A DNA stretch of 64,000 bases from Diphasiastrum complanatum. Lineage: Eukaryota; Streptophyta; Lycopodiopsida; Lycopodiales; Lycopodiaceae. Within the stretch, counting starts at the first letter, position 1; the number at the start of each line of letters is the position of its first letter. The DNA lies in NCBI GenBank assembly GCA_029204225.1, contig CM055106.1:6346614-6410613 (forward strand), read 5' to 3'. The position numbers were made by a program, and so were the translations under genes. Below, piece after piece: positions 44,111-56,001 of this stretch. The notes beneath the pieces were generated by a model, which worked only from the letters and a program-made list of their open reading frames with translations, had not been told where the DNA came from and made no database searches.

Positions 44111-44814
44111 CGCATGTGAGAGTGTCCAAAGTGCGCCAAATAAGGACAAACATTATGCCCATCATGAATTGTAGGCCTCCAAACCGTTAATTATGATTAA
44201 ATACCATGAGGTCCCCAACCCCTCATAATCATAATCAACCTACAGGTGAAGGTAGGCCTATTGACCTCCTTATAGGATAATAATCCGAGATCAGTTCAAC
44301 TATGGGCATGTCATGCTTCCCCCCTTAAACAAGTTTTTTCCTCAAAGCTTAAAGTCAAGGAAGTTCTTTCTAGGGCTATCACTTTGTTCCCAAGAGTCGT
44401 CATCATCTGTATGACACTTCTAGCGAACCAGATGCTCGGTAATTATATGACTACGGAATGGTTTAGTTCTTGTATCCGAGATCTTATTAAGTACAAAATG
44501 GGTCACACCAAATGATACTTTTGATAGGTCCAATAGATCTCCAAAACCAAGGCGATCCCCTTTCTCATAGGCTTTTCTTAAGTTGACTTAAATGAAATAC
44601 CAGGTGTACATGAGTTCCTTATGGAAGCTCTAATTGGTAAGCCAAGGATCCAATCTTTTTAGAATTTTATATGATCCCCTATAACGAGAGTCTTGAGGAC
44701 TGGTAGTGACTCATAGGTAAGTGGTTGATGTGGTCCAATTAGGCCATTGATGTGTCCTAGTGAGGGGTCACAGATCACCCCCAGTTGGGTGGAGCCTTGG
44801 GGTACAATTATACC
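44111..44814. other. LTR-like debris
   Basis: No gene. A run of C (ccccccttaaacaag, about 44320) would be a polypurine tract on the minus strand. 44745-44815 resembles 62875-62955 (gtgtc.tagtgagg.gt...ccttgg.gg.ta.aa.tatacc), so pieces of one dispersed, probably LTR-derived sequence occur at both sites. Confidence 0.35.
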
Positions 44815-45126
44815 ATAGTTGCACTAGCGAACCACGATTTGCAGTTTTTGTTAAGGTTTTGAGAATCGTTTATTTATTTATTAATTTGTTTTATTTTTTT
44901 TCCTGGTGGGCAATATGGGTATCAGCTTGAAGCTCTTGATGAGAGCAGTGCATTTATGCAGGTTGCACGGTTCCAGCTTCAATATTGTCCATTTCAAGGT
45001 TGATATATAGTTGAAACAATGTGCTAAGAACCAGTAATTTTTTTTTAATTTTTTACAACGATTCTCTACCGTGAATCATAATTTGCGAATTGTGATTGCC
45101 TGAGAATCGCAATTCGTGGCAACTAT
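44815..45126. mobile_element. MITE-like inverted-repeat element
   Basis: A 312-bp non-coding segment begins atagttgc and ends gcaactat, perfect 8-bp inverted ends. A looser inner repeat (ccacgatttgc / gcaattcgtgg) continues the inversion. The hexamer tatacc occurs directly before it (44809-44814) and four bases after it (45131-45136), a possible imperfect target duplication. Superfamily not assignable. Confidence 0.45.
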
Positions 45127-47339
45127 GAAGTATACCCATAGGCTTGTCCTGAAGAGAGCTTGATTTGGTGTATTGTAGCTACATGTTGTTGGTGTGACAT
45201 CTCTCCTATTGAGTCCTTACCTTGGTCCATAACTTAGGAGCTAGATCCATTGATGTAGGTTGCTTGGGTAGGTTTGATCCACGATCTGTTCCCTTTGTTT
45301 CTCTTGGTTCGGCATCCTAGTCTTTGATCCTTGGAGGTCTTGAAACTAGTACACATGGTAGTAGACGGTACTAAGCAATGTAATACGAATGTTAAATGTT
45401 AGAAATCTTAAGACACTTGTTGATCGATAATCAGTAACATGTATGATGTAGCATGTAGAGTGTAGTGGGTGCTAGCTGAATCTTGTTGAATCCATGCCCA
45501 TACCGTGCATAGTTCATATGTATTTCTAGATATCCGTTCTTGGAAAAAGAGGTTGGAATGTACTGGCCAGGGTTGAGTAGAATAATAAATATAAAATGTT
45601 TAAAGTCAGTATGTACTAAATTGTACTGAATTGTTTTATAAAGGGCCTGTTCCAGAATCTAAAAGTCAATACGCATTGAATCATTTCATTAATGGCCCGT
45701 TCTGGAACGACGTTCCAGAAACACGTTCTGTTTTTGAATGGGCAAGTATGCATTGTATTATCATTTATATTCTATGTTAGTAGTAACTTAGTACAAACTT
45801 CATCGGTCCAAGCAAATTTCATCTGAAGTCTGTTTTTTCCTCATGTTGATTCACTATTCTCGATTCATAAATTATCATTAAATCTTCAAATTTAGATGAG
45901 AAACTTATGGAATTGTTGGTCCAATTTCGTCTTCCAGCAAATGCAAAATCTAGGTCCAAATTAATCTTACTAATTGCTGGCCCTATGAATGATAACCACT
46001 TCAGAAAACTATTATTTGCGTAGAGATCTTCAATGTTTGTGTGAAAGCATTGGCAGCGAGATTAAATTCTTTTTGGACATGATGGATTTGAAATTTGATG
46101 ATTTGTGAAATACTATATCTTTTGTATCACACTTCAAGAAATCTTTTGGCTGCAGATAGCTGTAGCTAGTCTGGATGTGAGCTCTAAAGTTGTCGCTCCA
46201 AATTTCCTGCATTAGTCATACGATCTGCAGCTGGTGACACATCAGTTATTCCTTCTCAAGGTCTTGTTTCAGAAAATAAAACCCCTCACGTGACGCTGGC
46301 CTGCATTGCTTTTCGAGCTAGCACACAGGTGATACTTTCTTCTGCATTTTTCAGTTTCTCAAGCTGCACATCTGCTTGCCATAATTATGATCTTATTGAA
46401 GTTAGGCCGATATTCTCTTGGTGTTTGGTTGCTCAATATATATATTGCGACTTTTTTGGCCCACACAAGTTACAACTTCTTTTAAAAACCTCAGATACAC
46501 GATCTTCGTCATAAAGTGACTAGTCAGGACCATATATTACCACTTTCAAAAACCTCAAATACATAATTTTTCTCATCAATATTAACTAATCAAGATTATA
46601 GGGCACATGTTACATGGTTGGGTTTGAAAAAGATCAAACCAATTACCGAGATTAAATTTTTTTTTCTGTGAATTACAGCTAGTAATTGGTTGGGGCCGTA
46701 GCTCACATTTTTTGTGGCTGATTTGAAAAACACAATGACATAGATTAAATCGCAAAAACAGGATATGACAATAGCCTTTTATTGTAATTCCAGTAAAGTT
46801 GTATCCAATTTTTATTCAGAGGCCTTCAAACAAGCTGAAAATACTGTAAAACATGTTTCATGTACATTGTCGTGATGCTATCAAGTTTTACTGCCAACTT
46901 CATAATAAGCTTGCAATTCAGACTCTTTATCATTCCAAGGAGGCTCTGACCATTGTGCAAGCTATTTGGGTTTCTGGTGCTCAAATGGGATTTTAAATCA
47001 TAGACTTTTGATTTAAAAAATAGGATCTATAAAAGCATCTCGCTCTTGACCAATAAATTAGAACATCAACTCGATTTAATGTTGTGCTTGCTCTTAGCAT
47101 TGTATGACTACAAGTTATGGTCGCAAAGCCTCTGAACAAACATGCAACCCCGCTATATCCTCTACCATCTGTTGATCTCACCTCTTCTCTATAGACTGAC
47201 TCTTATGTATACCCAGAAAAGGACAATAGTCTTCTCTCAGGACTCTCAGTAGTCTCTACAAAGCACAAGATGTGACCATTCTTCATGAAATCTTGTAAGT
47301 TTCCATTTTTAGAATAGTGGATTTAAGGCCAAGAGTAGA
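45127..47339. other. unassigned DNA
   Basis: No gene could be supported. A perfect palindrome with 10-bp arms ttctggaacg / cgttccagaa around one base lies at 45700-45720. A 46-codon plus-strand ORF near 46852 (HVHCRDAIKFYCQLHNKL) has protein-like composition but no family I can name. Confidence 0.4.
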
Positions 47340-47832
47340 CTCTTAGAACTGGGTAGCCTTTTGTGCAATGTCTTTGGTATCTGGTGTATATCTGACTCGG
47401 ATATCGAGGGCTTTATTTTCCCTCAATCTCTCCTTTAATATTGCTGAAATAATCTTAGTCATAGGGGTCTTAGTCATGCAATCACCACTTACCACTGAAG
47501 CCCATGATTTAGTCAGTCTCTTCTTTTGCTTCTCTATGTTGCTCTCAAAGAGCTTGGATCTTACTGGAAGAGTCCGCTTGTAGATTTTGTTGGCAGAGCT
47601 GTTCATTCTCTTTCTTCAATGCCATCAATCCCTTATGTAGGGCTAATATTTTCTTCCTTCTCTTTCTCTTGCCAATGATTCTTTGATGTGCTGCTAATGT
47701 TCTCTTTGAAGTGCTGCAATTTCTTTTTGCATGAGGGGAATGAGCTGTAGGAGTGACTCTTGTATCTCTCCGAATTTATAAAGCAGTGGACTAGCTGTGG
47801 GGGAATAGATTTCTTTTTCCATTTGAGCAATT
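47340..47832 (-). pseudogene. degenerate coiled-coil ORF, origin unknown
   Basis: The minus strand from about 47823 reads MEKEIYSPTASPLLYKFGEI, then QESLLQLIPLMQKEIAALQR with heptad-like Leu/Ile spacing, RKILALHKGLMALKKENEQL and more charged residues. Several stops occur, and a separate frame (47343-47606) ends DIRVRYTPDTKDIAQKATQF. The look is that of a decayed gag or structural protein of a mobile element, but no hallmark motif supports a family. Confidence 0.35.
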
Positions 47833-48911
47833 ATGGGGTCTATAAGAGCAACAGAGGGCAGTCCTCTCTTAGATTCTTAATGCATTTTGGTGTGATTAGA
47901 GTAAGGACAACCTTAAGCAACTTCTTTGCCCTCATGGTTGCCAAAATTGACTTGCAACCCGCGAACTTTTTTTCCGTCCAGTGATTCCGTTCCTTTTCCT
48001 CGTGTTCTTTTCAGATTATTTTCAAACAAGTAACAAGTTTGTAACTTTGTTATATTGATCTTTAATTCATATATTTCAACTCAATTACAACTCGAGTTTG
48101 TTGCTAGTTACATTACCCAGAAAATTGTGTATGAGAAGAATGTGGCATCCCCTTTAGTGCCTCTAAGGCCTCACTCGTGTTCTTTGGAAAATCAGTCCAA
48201 ATCTCCTCATGCTGGTTTATGGTGCTCGCAATCAGCAGTGTCTCATGCATTTAGAAGTACCCTGACACATAGCCATGACATGCAGGAGCCACCATGTTCC
48301 GTCATGTGCCCTACACATTGTTGGCCAGGGGTCAACTCCTTACAAGGTTTTCCTGATTGAGTCTTTTGTGATCCAGTGGTTGCATAGTGATTTCAAGCTT
48401 ATTACTACATGATAGTGAGTTAGGCATTTACAAATAAATTCTTTTACATGATTTTATTTTTAACAATTTTTATAGCTATAAATTGCAGTTTACATCTTCA
48501 AATCTGTAAATCACATTAGTTATGGAAAGATTGTTTCTTGTATAAGATCATGGAGAATTCTAATTTTTCCAAGGGGAAGTAGTCTACTATTTGTCTATTA
48601 CATATACAATCATTGGATGTTGCAAAGACTTGCCTATTGTTTTTTTGAAGTTTGAAGAGTAAGACAGAAGCCTTGATATTACCTTGATTTCATTTGAAGG
48701 CAGACATTTTCTTTGCTGCAGAAGTTGCTAGATCAATAAGTTATGTTCCATTGAAGAGATTAAGAATTTGTCCTTAAACTGATCATGATAGTGGTCGTGA
48801 GGAGCTAGCGCTTTTAGGTTCACTTGATTTTTAGGGTAATGGATTTTACATGTTAACTTTCAAAGGGGACATACACGAATGTTAGAAGCTTTAGAAGTTA
48901 CACGGACATGC
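47833..48911. other. upstream flank of the mS37-like gene, no gene seen
   Basis: The ORF at 48055-48360 (+, 101 codons) has no recognised motif. A 5' untranslated exon of the downstream gene could lie in this stretch, but I cannot identify it. Confidence 0.35.
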
Positions 48912-48925
48912 TTTGACAAATAATG

Positions 48926-49011
48926 CTTCTTGGTTTCCAAGGGGAGGTTCGAACCTGGGACCAAAGAAACTTTGGATGCCAAGCTAACCAGTTGAGCCAA
49001 CCCCGTTGGGT
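48926..49011 (-). mobile_element. tRNA-derived SINE or tRNA retropseudogene
   Basis: An 86-bp insert is flanked by a perfect 14-bp direct repeat tttgacaaataatg (48912-48925 and 49012-49025). On the minus strand it starts with GGGGTTGGCTCAACTGGTTAGC, which holds a pol III A box (TGGCTCAACTGG), and has a B box GGTTCGAACC about 35 bp later. The length, boxes and target duplication fit a retroposed tRNA-like SINE head. No long tail is visible. Confidence 0.8.
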
Positions 49012-49801
49012 TTTGACAAATAATGGTGGAATATCAGTTATATAGGATTCATACAAGCAAAAATTTCATATGAAAAGAAAGCATTAGACCTGAAAGCTTG
49101 TTGTAAATGAATCAAAGTCTAGTAGAAAACTAACAAGAATATATATAGGAGATACAAAACCTATGCAAAACAGGGGGAGAAGCCATATCCACCCCTGTAG
49201 CCTTCACATATTTTTATTTTGACCATTTATGTGAATCTATCGTGAGATTTAACTAGGTGATATGGCATGAGTCGGTTGGCTTGCTACATTAATAGCCGTA
49301 ATTTGGTGGCTATGTTGGTGCTATTTAGTAGTTTTGTAGTCTTTCTTGCTCAAATTTATGAAATATTCCTAATGCATGGAGTTGTGAGACACAACAAAAT
49401 ATCTAATTCCAAGGCACCCATATGCTACTAATGTCAATGATATGCTACCAATGCTTTTGCAAAAGTATGACCGACGAATTAATACCACAATGTCTTAGAA
49501 TCTGTCTCTTACAGTTGAAGTAGTCGCTTCTATATTGCAATCTCCATCACTTGAACCATGCATGTATTATCAGTTCCACAAATCACATTTTGAAGTTTTC
49601 TACACCAAAATTGGCAGGAATATTTTCAATATGCTGAAATCTGCTTCTTGATTGGAACATAAATATAACTGTCTTGATAATTTCATGGAGATGTAGGTAT
49701 TGAATCTCCTTTTGATAAATGTGTGGAAAAGTCACGTGTTTGATCTCAGGCGTTCTGGAGCAGTTTGCAAGTTGTGTAGGTGACTCTTACAGGCCCGAAA
49801 T

Positions 49802-50860
49802 ATGGGTCGCAAAGCTGGCATAATGCGGGTGAATCCCAAAAAGTTTTTCCGAAATCAGTCTCCGTGTCTCAATGAAATGATGACGTTTTTGGCATGTCTC
49901 AAAAAGTATAATTTTGAAGATGAATACTGCATGAAGGAGAAAGATGCCCTTAATGCTTGTGTGGAGCTTCAGGTTTGTTTTTCTCCCAAAGGGCCTTTTT
50001 TTTGCATTTTTCTGTTACTTTGCTGTTTTACCACTTTGACATACGTTGTATGTTACAAGCTCTAAAGAAGTAAATATTTATTCTAGACACGTACATGCTA
50101 TTTATGGTGTATGGATCAGTAAGGGTGAAAGAGCAGTTCGAGTGATAATAACAGGTTTGCTCAAATCAATTACCATCTCTGAAATGCTTTGCAATAGTTC
50201 CTGTAAGTTAATTCATGCATTGGGTCTTAAGCATGTTAGACATCCTGACAACTCACAAACGAGATCCAATCAAACATCCAGTTGTATAATTCCAGCGTCT
50301 CTTGGTTTGAGTACATTGATACAACAACCTTCAGATTGCTGTAAAGAATGAATAGGATTTGAACAACATCCTCATGAAGGTTGTAATCGATAGATCAACT
50401 TTCCAGGGTATGTTCTGGACACTATCACCATCTTTATGAACTTTCCAGAGTACGTTCTGGACACTATCACCATCTTGAAGCTATTAAGCACTCAAAAGCA
50501 TATACTGGTTACAGAAGGCCTGGCAATACGTTTGAAACACTGATTGGACCTGTGATAACAATGTGCTTGCACGAAATGTTTTTGAGATACGTATATGCTC
50601 GTATGTCAACCATCGACCGGTTGTATATTTGTTTTGCCAAGGTCCATGTAAAATCCTTGTGACACCAGCTTCATATTCCAGTAGTTCCATCTTTGTGAAT
50701 TCTTTTTTGCTTGTCTTGGCTGTTTTGTTTCCGGTGTATGTATGTCGTACAAAGATGCTAATTGGTGCCATCATTTTCTGAATGACAGGCTAGGATGGGA
50801 AAGCCTCGCTTCACTCTCAACTATCATTTGCAAAGATTGGCAAAGGTTATGAGAAGATAG
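49802..50860 (+). CDS. twin CX9C protein of the Mrp10/mS37 (CHCHD1) type, two exons
   Basis: Exon 1 (49802-49972, 57 codons) gives MGRKAGIMRVNPKKFFRNQS and then two CX9C motifs: C22 to C32 and C43 to C53 (CLNEMMTFLAC, CMKEKDALNAC). The donor is cag|gtttgt. Exon 2 (50789-50860) follows a phase-0, 816-bp GT-AG intron and adds 23 residues ending in NYHLQRLAKVMRR and TAG; total 80 aa. The MGRKAG...NPKK start and N-Y-H-x-x-R-L tail are shared by plant members and yeast Mrp10, a small mitoribosomal subunit protein imported through the Mia40 disulfide relay. The two Cys pairs would make a helical hairpin. Other small CHCH proteins (Cmc1/Cox19-like) are the alternative. An acceptor-like cttacag ending at 49792 suggests a 5' UTR intron. 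All key residues are intact. Confidence 0.9.
50397..50477. repeat. tandem 42-bp repeat in the mS37-like intron
   Basis: Two adjacent units start aactttccag at 50397 and 50439 and share gttctggacactatcaccat. They differ at a few positions. No role is evident. Confidence 0.88.
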
Positions 50861-50880
50861 TGGCTTGGCATTTGAAGGAC

Positions 50881-50886
50881 AATAAA
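50881..50886 (+). terminator. polyadenylation signal of the mS37-like gene
   Basis: AATAAA (in aataaataag) lies 20 bp after the stop codon at 50860, a plausible position for a short plant 3' UTR. Confidence 0.55.
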
Positions 50887-51779
50887 TAAGATGGATGAAG
50901 ATTCTTTAAGGATCTCAACTGATTATAGCATAGTGGCTCACAGGCTATATGCTTTTTTCATGAAAAAAAGTCAAATTAGTGGATATATTTTTTTCTTAAT
51001 TGCGATTCAAATTAATATGGTGATTTGCACAATCTTTTCCTTACTGATACTTTTCCCATGTAGTCATTGCATATTGAGCACATAACTTTAGTGCCCGACA
51101 TTTTTGGATTTTTTTTGGTTTGCATAAAGCAGGTTACATATTAAACAAATTGTTTGCTCATGTTACACAAATTCACATTGTGAGTAGTGTTTCAAAAATT
51201 TCAGTTTGACTAATGATTCGGTTCTCTAAAAATTTCCAAATATATTATCTACGTCTAAATCCGATATCATGTCCATGGAAGGGGGAAAAAACAGGGTTTT
51301 TCTTTTCCGCAATCTTGATTTCAAGCGCACTTGCCCTGTTTAAAATTTTTAAATAGCCTGTTTGTGCCTGAATATTGAGTGTGGGAAAAAAGAAATTTAA
51401 TTGTTTTGTTGTTTTGAATTAGACAGTGTATGAAAGAATTGAGTTCTCAGAATGTTCGATTGGCCTGACTTTGGAGCTGAGCCAGGAAATTGTCTATATT
51501 ATGAGTTTTTTTGGTGGAAGCACCGATACTTGACGGAAAACCAGATTGTGTGCAACAGTTACAACATGAATTGATGTTCTGTTTGTTGGGATCATCCTTG
51601 GTGCATGCAACTACGTCTATCAGATTCGGACCAACTTCGATAGTTCGAAGTCTGCCCTACTTGATCACAGCTTTGAAGTCACTGGATCGATACAATCGAT
51701 TCCATAGCCATGCACGAATTAACTTGGTTGTAGATTTAGCTTTGCGGAAGCGTGTCAGGTGGAAAAATTAGAGCGACAA
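50887..51779. other. unassigned DNA
   Basis: The ORF at 51511-51771 (+, 86 codons) has no domain I can name. Nothing else seen. Confidence 0.4.
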
Positions 51780-52560
51780 ATTGACACAGGCTATCAGTCA
51801 TACAAGACAATTTAATCTAGGAATAAGTTTATCTACTAGCAAGAATCGATCTGAACATAAATAAAATGAGCATTCAATCATAGTATGCACGATCTAGATT
51901 ACTGGAACATTGATTATTCAGTCGTGAATAGATACAGTCTGAATGTAGTTAGAGTCGTGTTCTTTTTGAAACAATATTCCGTAATACCAGAAAGAAAGAA
52001 CAAAACAATTACGCTCTGGAAGTTCGATTGATATGTTACAATGTCTGTTGAGCTAATCGAGCAACTGATAAGTTGATGGATATATATACACGACTAACTA
52101 ATTAAAAGAGTGTTCAATCTGTACTTTATAATCAGGATTAAGGCACTACGTGTTGTTGGCAATCACCTTCGGACAATATCTGATTCTGTTAGAGGTTCTG
52201 TCCAATCGTGATTCAATGTACTTGTTGCTTCCGATAGTTGGATTGCGGCCGATTGTTCGAGGCTGGCTGAATAATTGAATCTGGTCAGATGGTCCGAGAT
52301 GGTCGAACCTTCGAGGATGGCTGAACAATTGAAGATGGCCGAATAATCAACAATGACCGAATCGTCGAAGGTGTTTGAACAATCGGAGAAACAATGTAAA
52401 AAAACAAGTGTATTTCTGCAAAGTATGCAACTATACAAGTATTTACAACAGCTAGTGAATGGATCTAGATTAGCAGAGAGATAGGGATGGAGAGGATAGA
52501 AATCCAATACCCCCTTTAATTTGGATCCTTGAACGCCTTGATTTTCAGATTCAATATAGC
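51780..52560 (-). repeat. probable 3' LTR of the 52-54 kb copia
   Basis: Non-coding sequence after the end of copia RNase H (minus strand). It includes a TATA-like box (GTATATATATCC, minus strand, about 52085) and degenerate short repeats of gatggccgaa/aacaattg type at 52250-52390. No paired LTR was found, so the borders are approximate. Confidence 0.4.
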
Positions 52561-52619
52561 ACAAAAAATTTTGTGTGCTTCTTGATTTAACCCTTTTGTA
52601 AATATGGCAGCTACCACAT

Positions 52620-53850
52620 TTATTGGGTTTTATAAAATTTTAGACTTACCTCCTTGTTGAGTATTTTGCTCCTGATGTAGTGATACTTAATCTCGATGTG
52701 CTTGTTCCTAGAATGAAATCTAGGATTGATTGATAATGCAATAGCACTCTGATTGTCACACTGAATAATTGTTGGAGCAGATTGTCTTAGACCAATATTA
52801 GACAATAAAATTCTCAACAAAATTGTCTCTTTAGTAGCTTGAGAGACTACAATGTATTTTGATTTTGTAGATGACATTGCAATGGAGGTTTGTTTTTTAC
52901 TGTTCCATGATATTGGACCATTATTGAACAAGAAGACAAGTCCAGAAGTCGATCTTTTGGTGTTGATATCACCTGCCCAATTTGCATTTATAGATCCATG
53001 AAGTATATGGATATCGGATGAATCGACATCACCATAACAGATAAAGAGGTCAATAGTAGTTCGTACATATCTTATTACTTTGAAAAGAGCTTTCCAGTGG
53101 ATCATACCAAGATTAGCCATGTATTGCTTCAAGGAGCTGATGGCATATGCAAGATCGGGCCTGGTGGAAATCATTGCATACATCAGGGATCCGATAATTG
53201 ATTGATACGGATATCCCTTCATTTCGGCCTTCTCCTCATTGGTCTGAGGGCATTGCTCCTTAGATAATTTTTGACCTGGATCCATGGGATTTTGTATTAA
53301 CTTGCAATTCATGAAATTGAATTTCGTCAGCAAATTATAGAAGTACCTCTACTGGGTGATATAGAAAAGTTTTATGTTCCTATCTCTGTGGATTTGAATC
53401 CCAATACGGTAAGGTGCTTCTCCCAGATCTGTCATCTCGAATTTTTGGGATAGCATCCTCTTAGTATCCTTTGTCAGTTCGATATTGTTGTTGAACATCA
53501 TCGTATCATCCACATAAAGTGTGATGATGACAAAGAAATTATTAATAGCTTTGAAATATACATTACAGTCTGCAGAACTTGGTTCAAATCCATGATTGAT
53601 CAAGAATGTTTTGATTCGATGGAACCATGCTCTGGATGATTGTTTCAGACCGTACAAAGCTTTATGGAGTTTGCATACCTAATCTTCTCAACCATTGAGG
53701 ATATAGCCTTCTGGCTAGATCATATAAATGTCCTCGCAGAAATTGTAGACTGCATATGGTCCTTTCCCTTCAAATCAATAAACTGATCTTCAATAAAAGT
53801 CACATCCCTGTTAGTGAAAACTTTACAAGTCTCTATTTTGTGTGAAATTG
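52620..53850 (-). pseudogene. copia RT and RNase H with lost integrase linker
   Basis: Minus strand from 53850: KVFTNRDVTFIED, which belongs to the integrase C-terminus (xRDVxFxE), runs directly into RT sequence GKGPYAVYNFCEDIYMI. Then come KALYGLKQSSRAWFHRI, the catalytic LYVDDTMMF (53349-53657), and after a stop RNase H (52620-53333) with PMDPGQKLSKEQCPQ, IGSLMYAMISTRPDLAYAIS, STSGLVFLFN, KYIVVSQATKE, IQCDNQSAIALS and the HIEIKYHYIR end. At least five stops occur, and the part between integrase and RT is deleted. Confidence 0.88.
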
Positions 53851-54011
53851 TCAAAATCTTGCTTGATCTAGGCCAAATCTATGTACATATCATCATTCCG
53901 TGTTGAGCCTATTCCCACGTGTGAATTAAATGCATATATTATTTAGATTAATCATATAGGTTGTACATACCATTTGATTTGAGATCTAGTGGCTAAAATG
54001 GCCAAAATCTG

Positions 54012-54245
54012 GTAGAGGTCTGCTCACACATGTGGAAATATCAATAGAACTCGAGTTTGGACTTGTAGAAGATATTTATCCAAGTTCCTATAAGTTAGGA
54101 AAATTACCCAGAATCAAGGAGGTGACTTAAATCAAGGAAGTCATGGACCATATGCCAAGTTTGATGGGATTGATGGATCCTTTGATGACTAGGCATTCTC
54201 ACACATGCCAAATAAGCTGAGTCAGCAGCTCGAGCTACCTCTTGT
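54012..54245 (+). repeat. left direct repeat (LTR core) of 54-56 kb copia
   Basis: Aligns with 55782-56001 (gtagaggtctgctcac ... gctcgagctacctcttg). It is followed by a TATA-like gtgtatatatagagcc, as in an LTR promoter. Contains a ~18-bp internal duplication around 54118-54145 absent from the right copy. Confidence 0.75.
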
Positions 54246-54584
54246 GTATATATAGAGCCTCATTTGGCCATAATCAACAAGCAAGTGAAATCTTGGTTTT
54301 GGAGCACATCTTGAGTATTTTCATCATTTGTCTTGATGTTTTATGATTCTGTTGCATTCTAAGTTTAGTGTACTTTATTCTCTACTGGTAGTCCGTACTC
54401 TGACAGGTCTTAACAAGTCATAGTTTGATCTTTGTAGATTGTTCATGTTAGATTTGTTGATGTAAAATTGATCTAATGGGCCCTAATCTTGTGTAGATTG
54501 GTAGATCAATTGAATCTAACACCCAATCACTCTTGTGGATCTGATTTGGATCCATTCTTGGTCGTTTCTATGTAATAGAATGAC

Positions 54585-55560
54585 TAATAGTGCCATTGAA
54601 TGACTCACACCTTTTGAAACATTGTATGGCAAAAAGCCAAATCTTAGTGATTTGAAAATATTTGGTTGTACTTGTTATGTACACATTCCTTTAGAAGTAA
54701 GGAAGAAGGATGATGCTACTTCATTTAAAGGCATCTTTGTTGGTTATAGTGAAAATAGTAAAGCTTATAGAATACTCGATCCTATTACCAAGAAAGTTGT
54801 TGTAAGTAGAGATGTAGTTTTTGATGAATCTCTCAATGTTAAAGAGAAGGTGCTTTGCAACAACTCTCATCTTGTCAATGATCATGCAATAGCCAAGGAG
54901 GAGCTTCAAGGAGTTGAAGACCAAGAGGATCTTGCTCAAGATCCAAAGGAGCCAAGAAGATCAACAAGGATGAGGGCCGAGCCATCAAGGCTCACTTACA
55001 TTGACAAAGGGAAGTAAATGGAAGATTTTCAACTACACACCTCTTATTCTTTCTTGACTACTATGCTTGAAGAACTAACTTGTTTTGAAGAAGCAATTAA
55101 GTCTCAAAGTTGGAAGAATGCTATGCAAGTTAAGTTTGATGTTTTGTTGGAAAGTCAAACTTCATTCTTATGTGAAGGAGTTATATCTTGGCTTTCAAAA
55201 AGCAAGATACCATCTCTCTTTCATCAATTGAATCTGAGTGCAAAGCTATGACAACAACAACAAAGGAGATCCTATGGCTAAGAAGACTTTTGGAGGAGCT
55301 TCATGATCAAGGCTGAAGATATTCCATGCATTTATTGTGACAATCAAGTAGACCAACAACATGCCAACAATCCAATCTTCCATGCTTGAACCAAGCACAT
55401 CAAAATTTCACATCATTTTGTGAAGGAGAAAGTACAAGCAAAGGAGGTCAAGCTCATCCATGTTTCATCATCAAATTGTATTGTTGATATACTTACCAAG
55501 TCATTGCCAAATGATCCATCTGTGAAGTTAAGATTAGCACTTGGAGTTGTAGATAGATGA
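54585..55560 (+). pseudogene. copia integrase end, RT stub and RNase H end
   Basis: TPFETLYGKKPNLSDLKIFG, YVHIPLEVRKK, GIFVGYSENSKAYRILDP and VVVSRDVVFDESLN give the integrase C-terminal region. RRSTRMRAEPSRLTYIDKGK is the linker to RT, of which only ELTCFEEAIKSQSWKNAMQV remains. A deletion then leads to RNase H (SSIESECKAMTTTTKEILWL, then, with frameshifts, FHxxTKHIKI-like and FVKEKVQAKE-like segments) ending near 55557. The RT catalytic core is missing. Confidence 0.85.
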
Positions 55561-55781
55561 TGTTAGATTTACCAAGCCTTGGAATGGTAGATAGATACAT
55601 GTCACATTTAGTGTACACTCAAAATGTGACTCAAAGAAGTAATGCTACGTTGAAGCCACTATGTCAAGAAACTCTTGGGCCACATGTACAAAAAAAGTGA
55701 ATAAAAAATGAACAAGGAATCTTGACAAAAGGCCCTTTTTGTGTTTAAACTTCCTCTAATGTTAGGAGTGATATCCCATAT

Positions 55782-56001
55782 GTAGAGGTCTGCTCACACG
55801 TGTGAAAATATTAGTAGAACTCGAGTTTGGACTTGTAGAAGATATTTATCCGAGTTCCTATAAGTTAGGAAAACTACCCAAAATCAAGGAAGTCGTGGAC
55901 CATGTGCCAAGTTTGATGTGATTGATGGATCCTTTGATGACTAGGAGTTCTCACACGTTCCAAATAAGTTGAGTCAGCAGTAGCTCGAGCTACCTCTTGT
56001 T
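55782..56001 (+). repeat. right direct repeat (LTR core) of 54-56 kb copia
   Basis: Partner of 54012-54245. The probable LTR start TGTTAG lies upstream at 55561, just past the RNase H end, but that outer part does not align with the left copy. The LTR borders remain uncertain. Confidence 0.7.

Noticed and set aside
48055-48360. 101-codon plus-strand ORF upstream of the mS37-like gene
   Set aside because: No recognisable domain and no link by splice sites to the downstream gene.
48926-49011. Functional tRNA gene
   Set aside because: A and B boxes are present, but the sequence does not fold into a full cloverleaf with an acceptor stem that I can pair, and a 14-bp target duplication shows it was inserted by retroposition.
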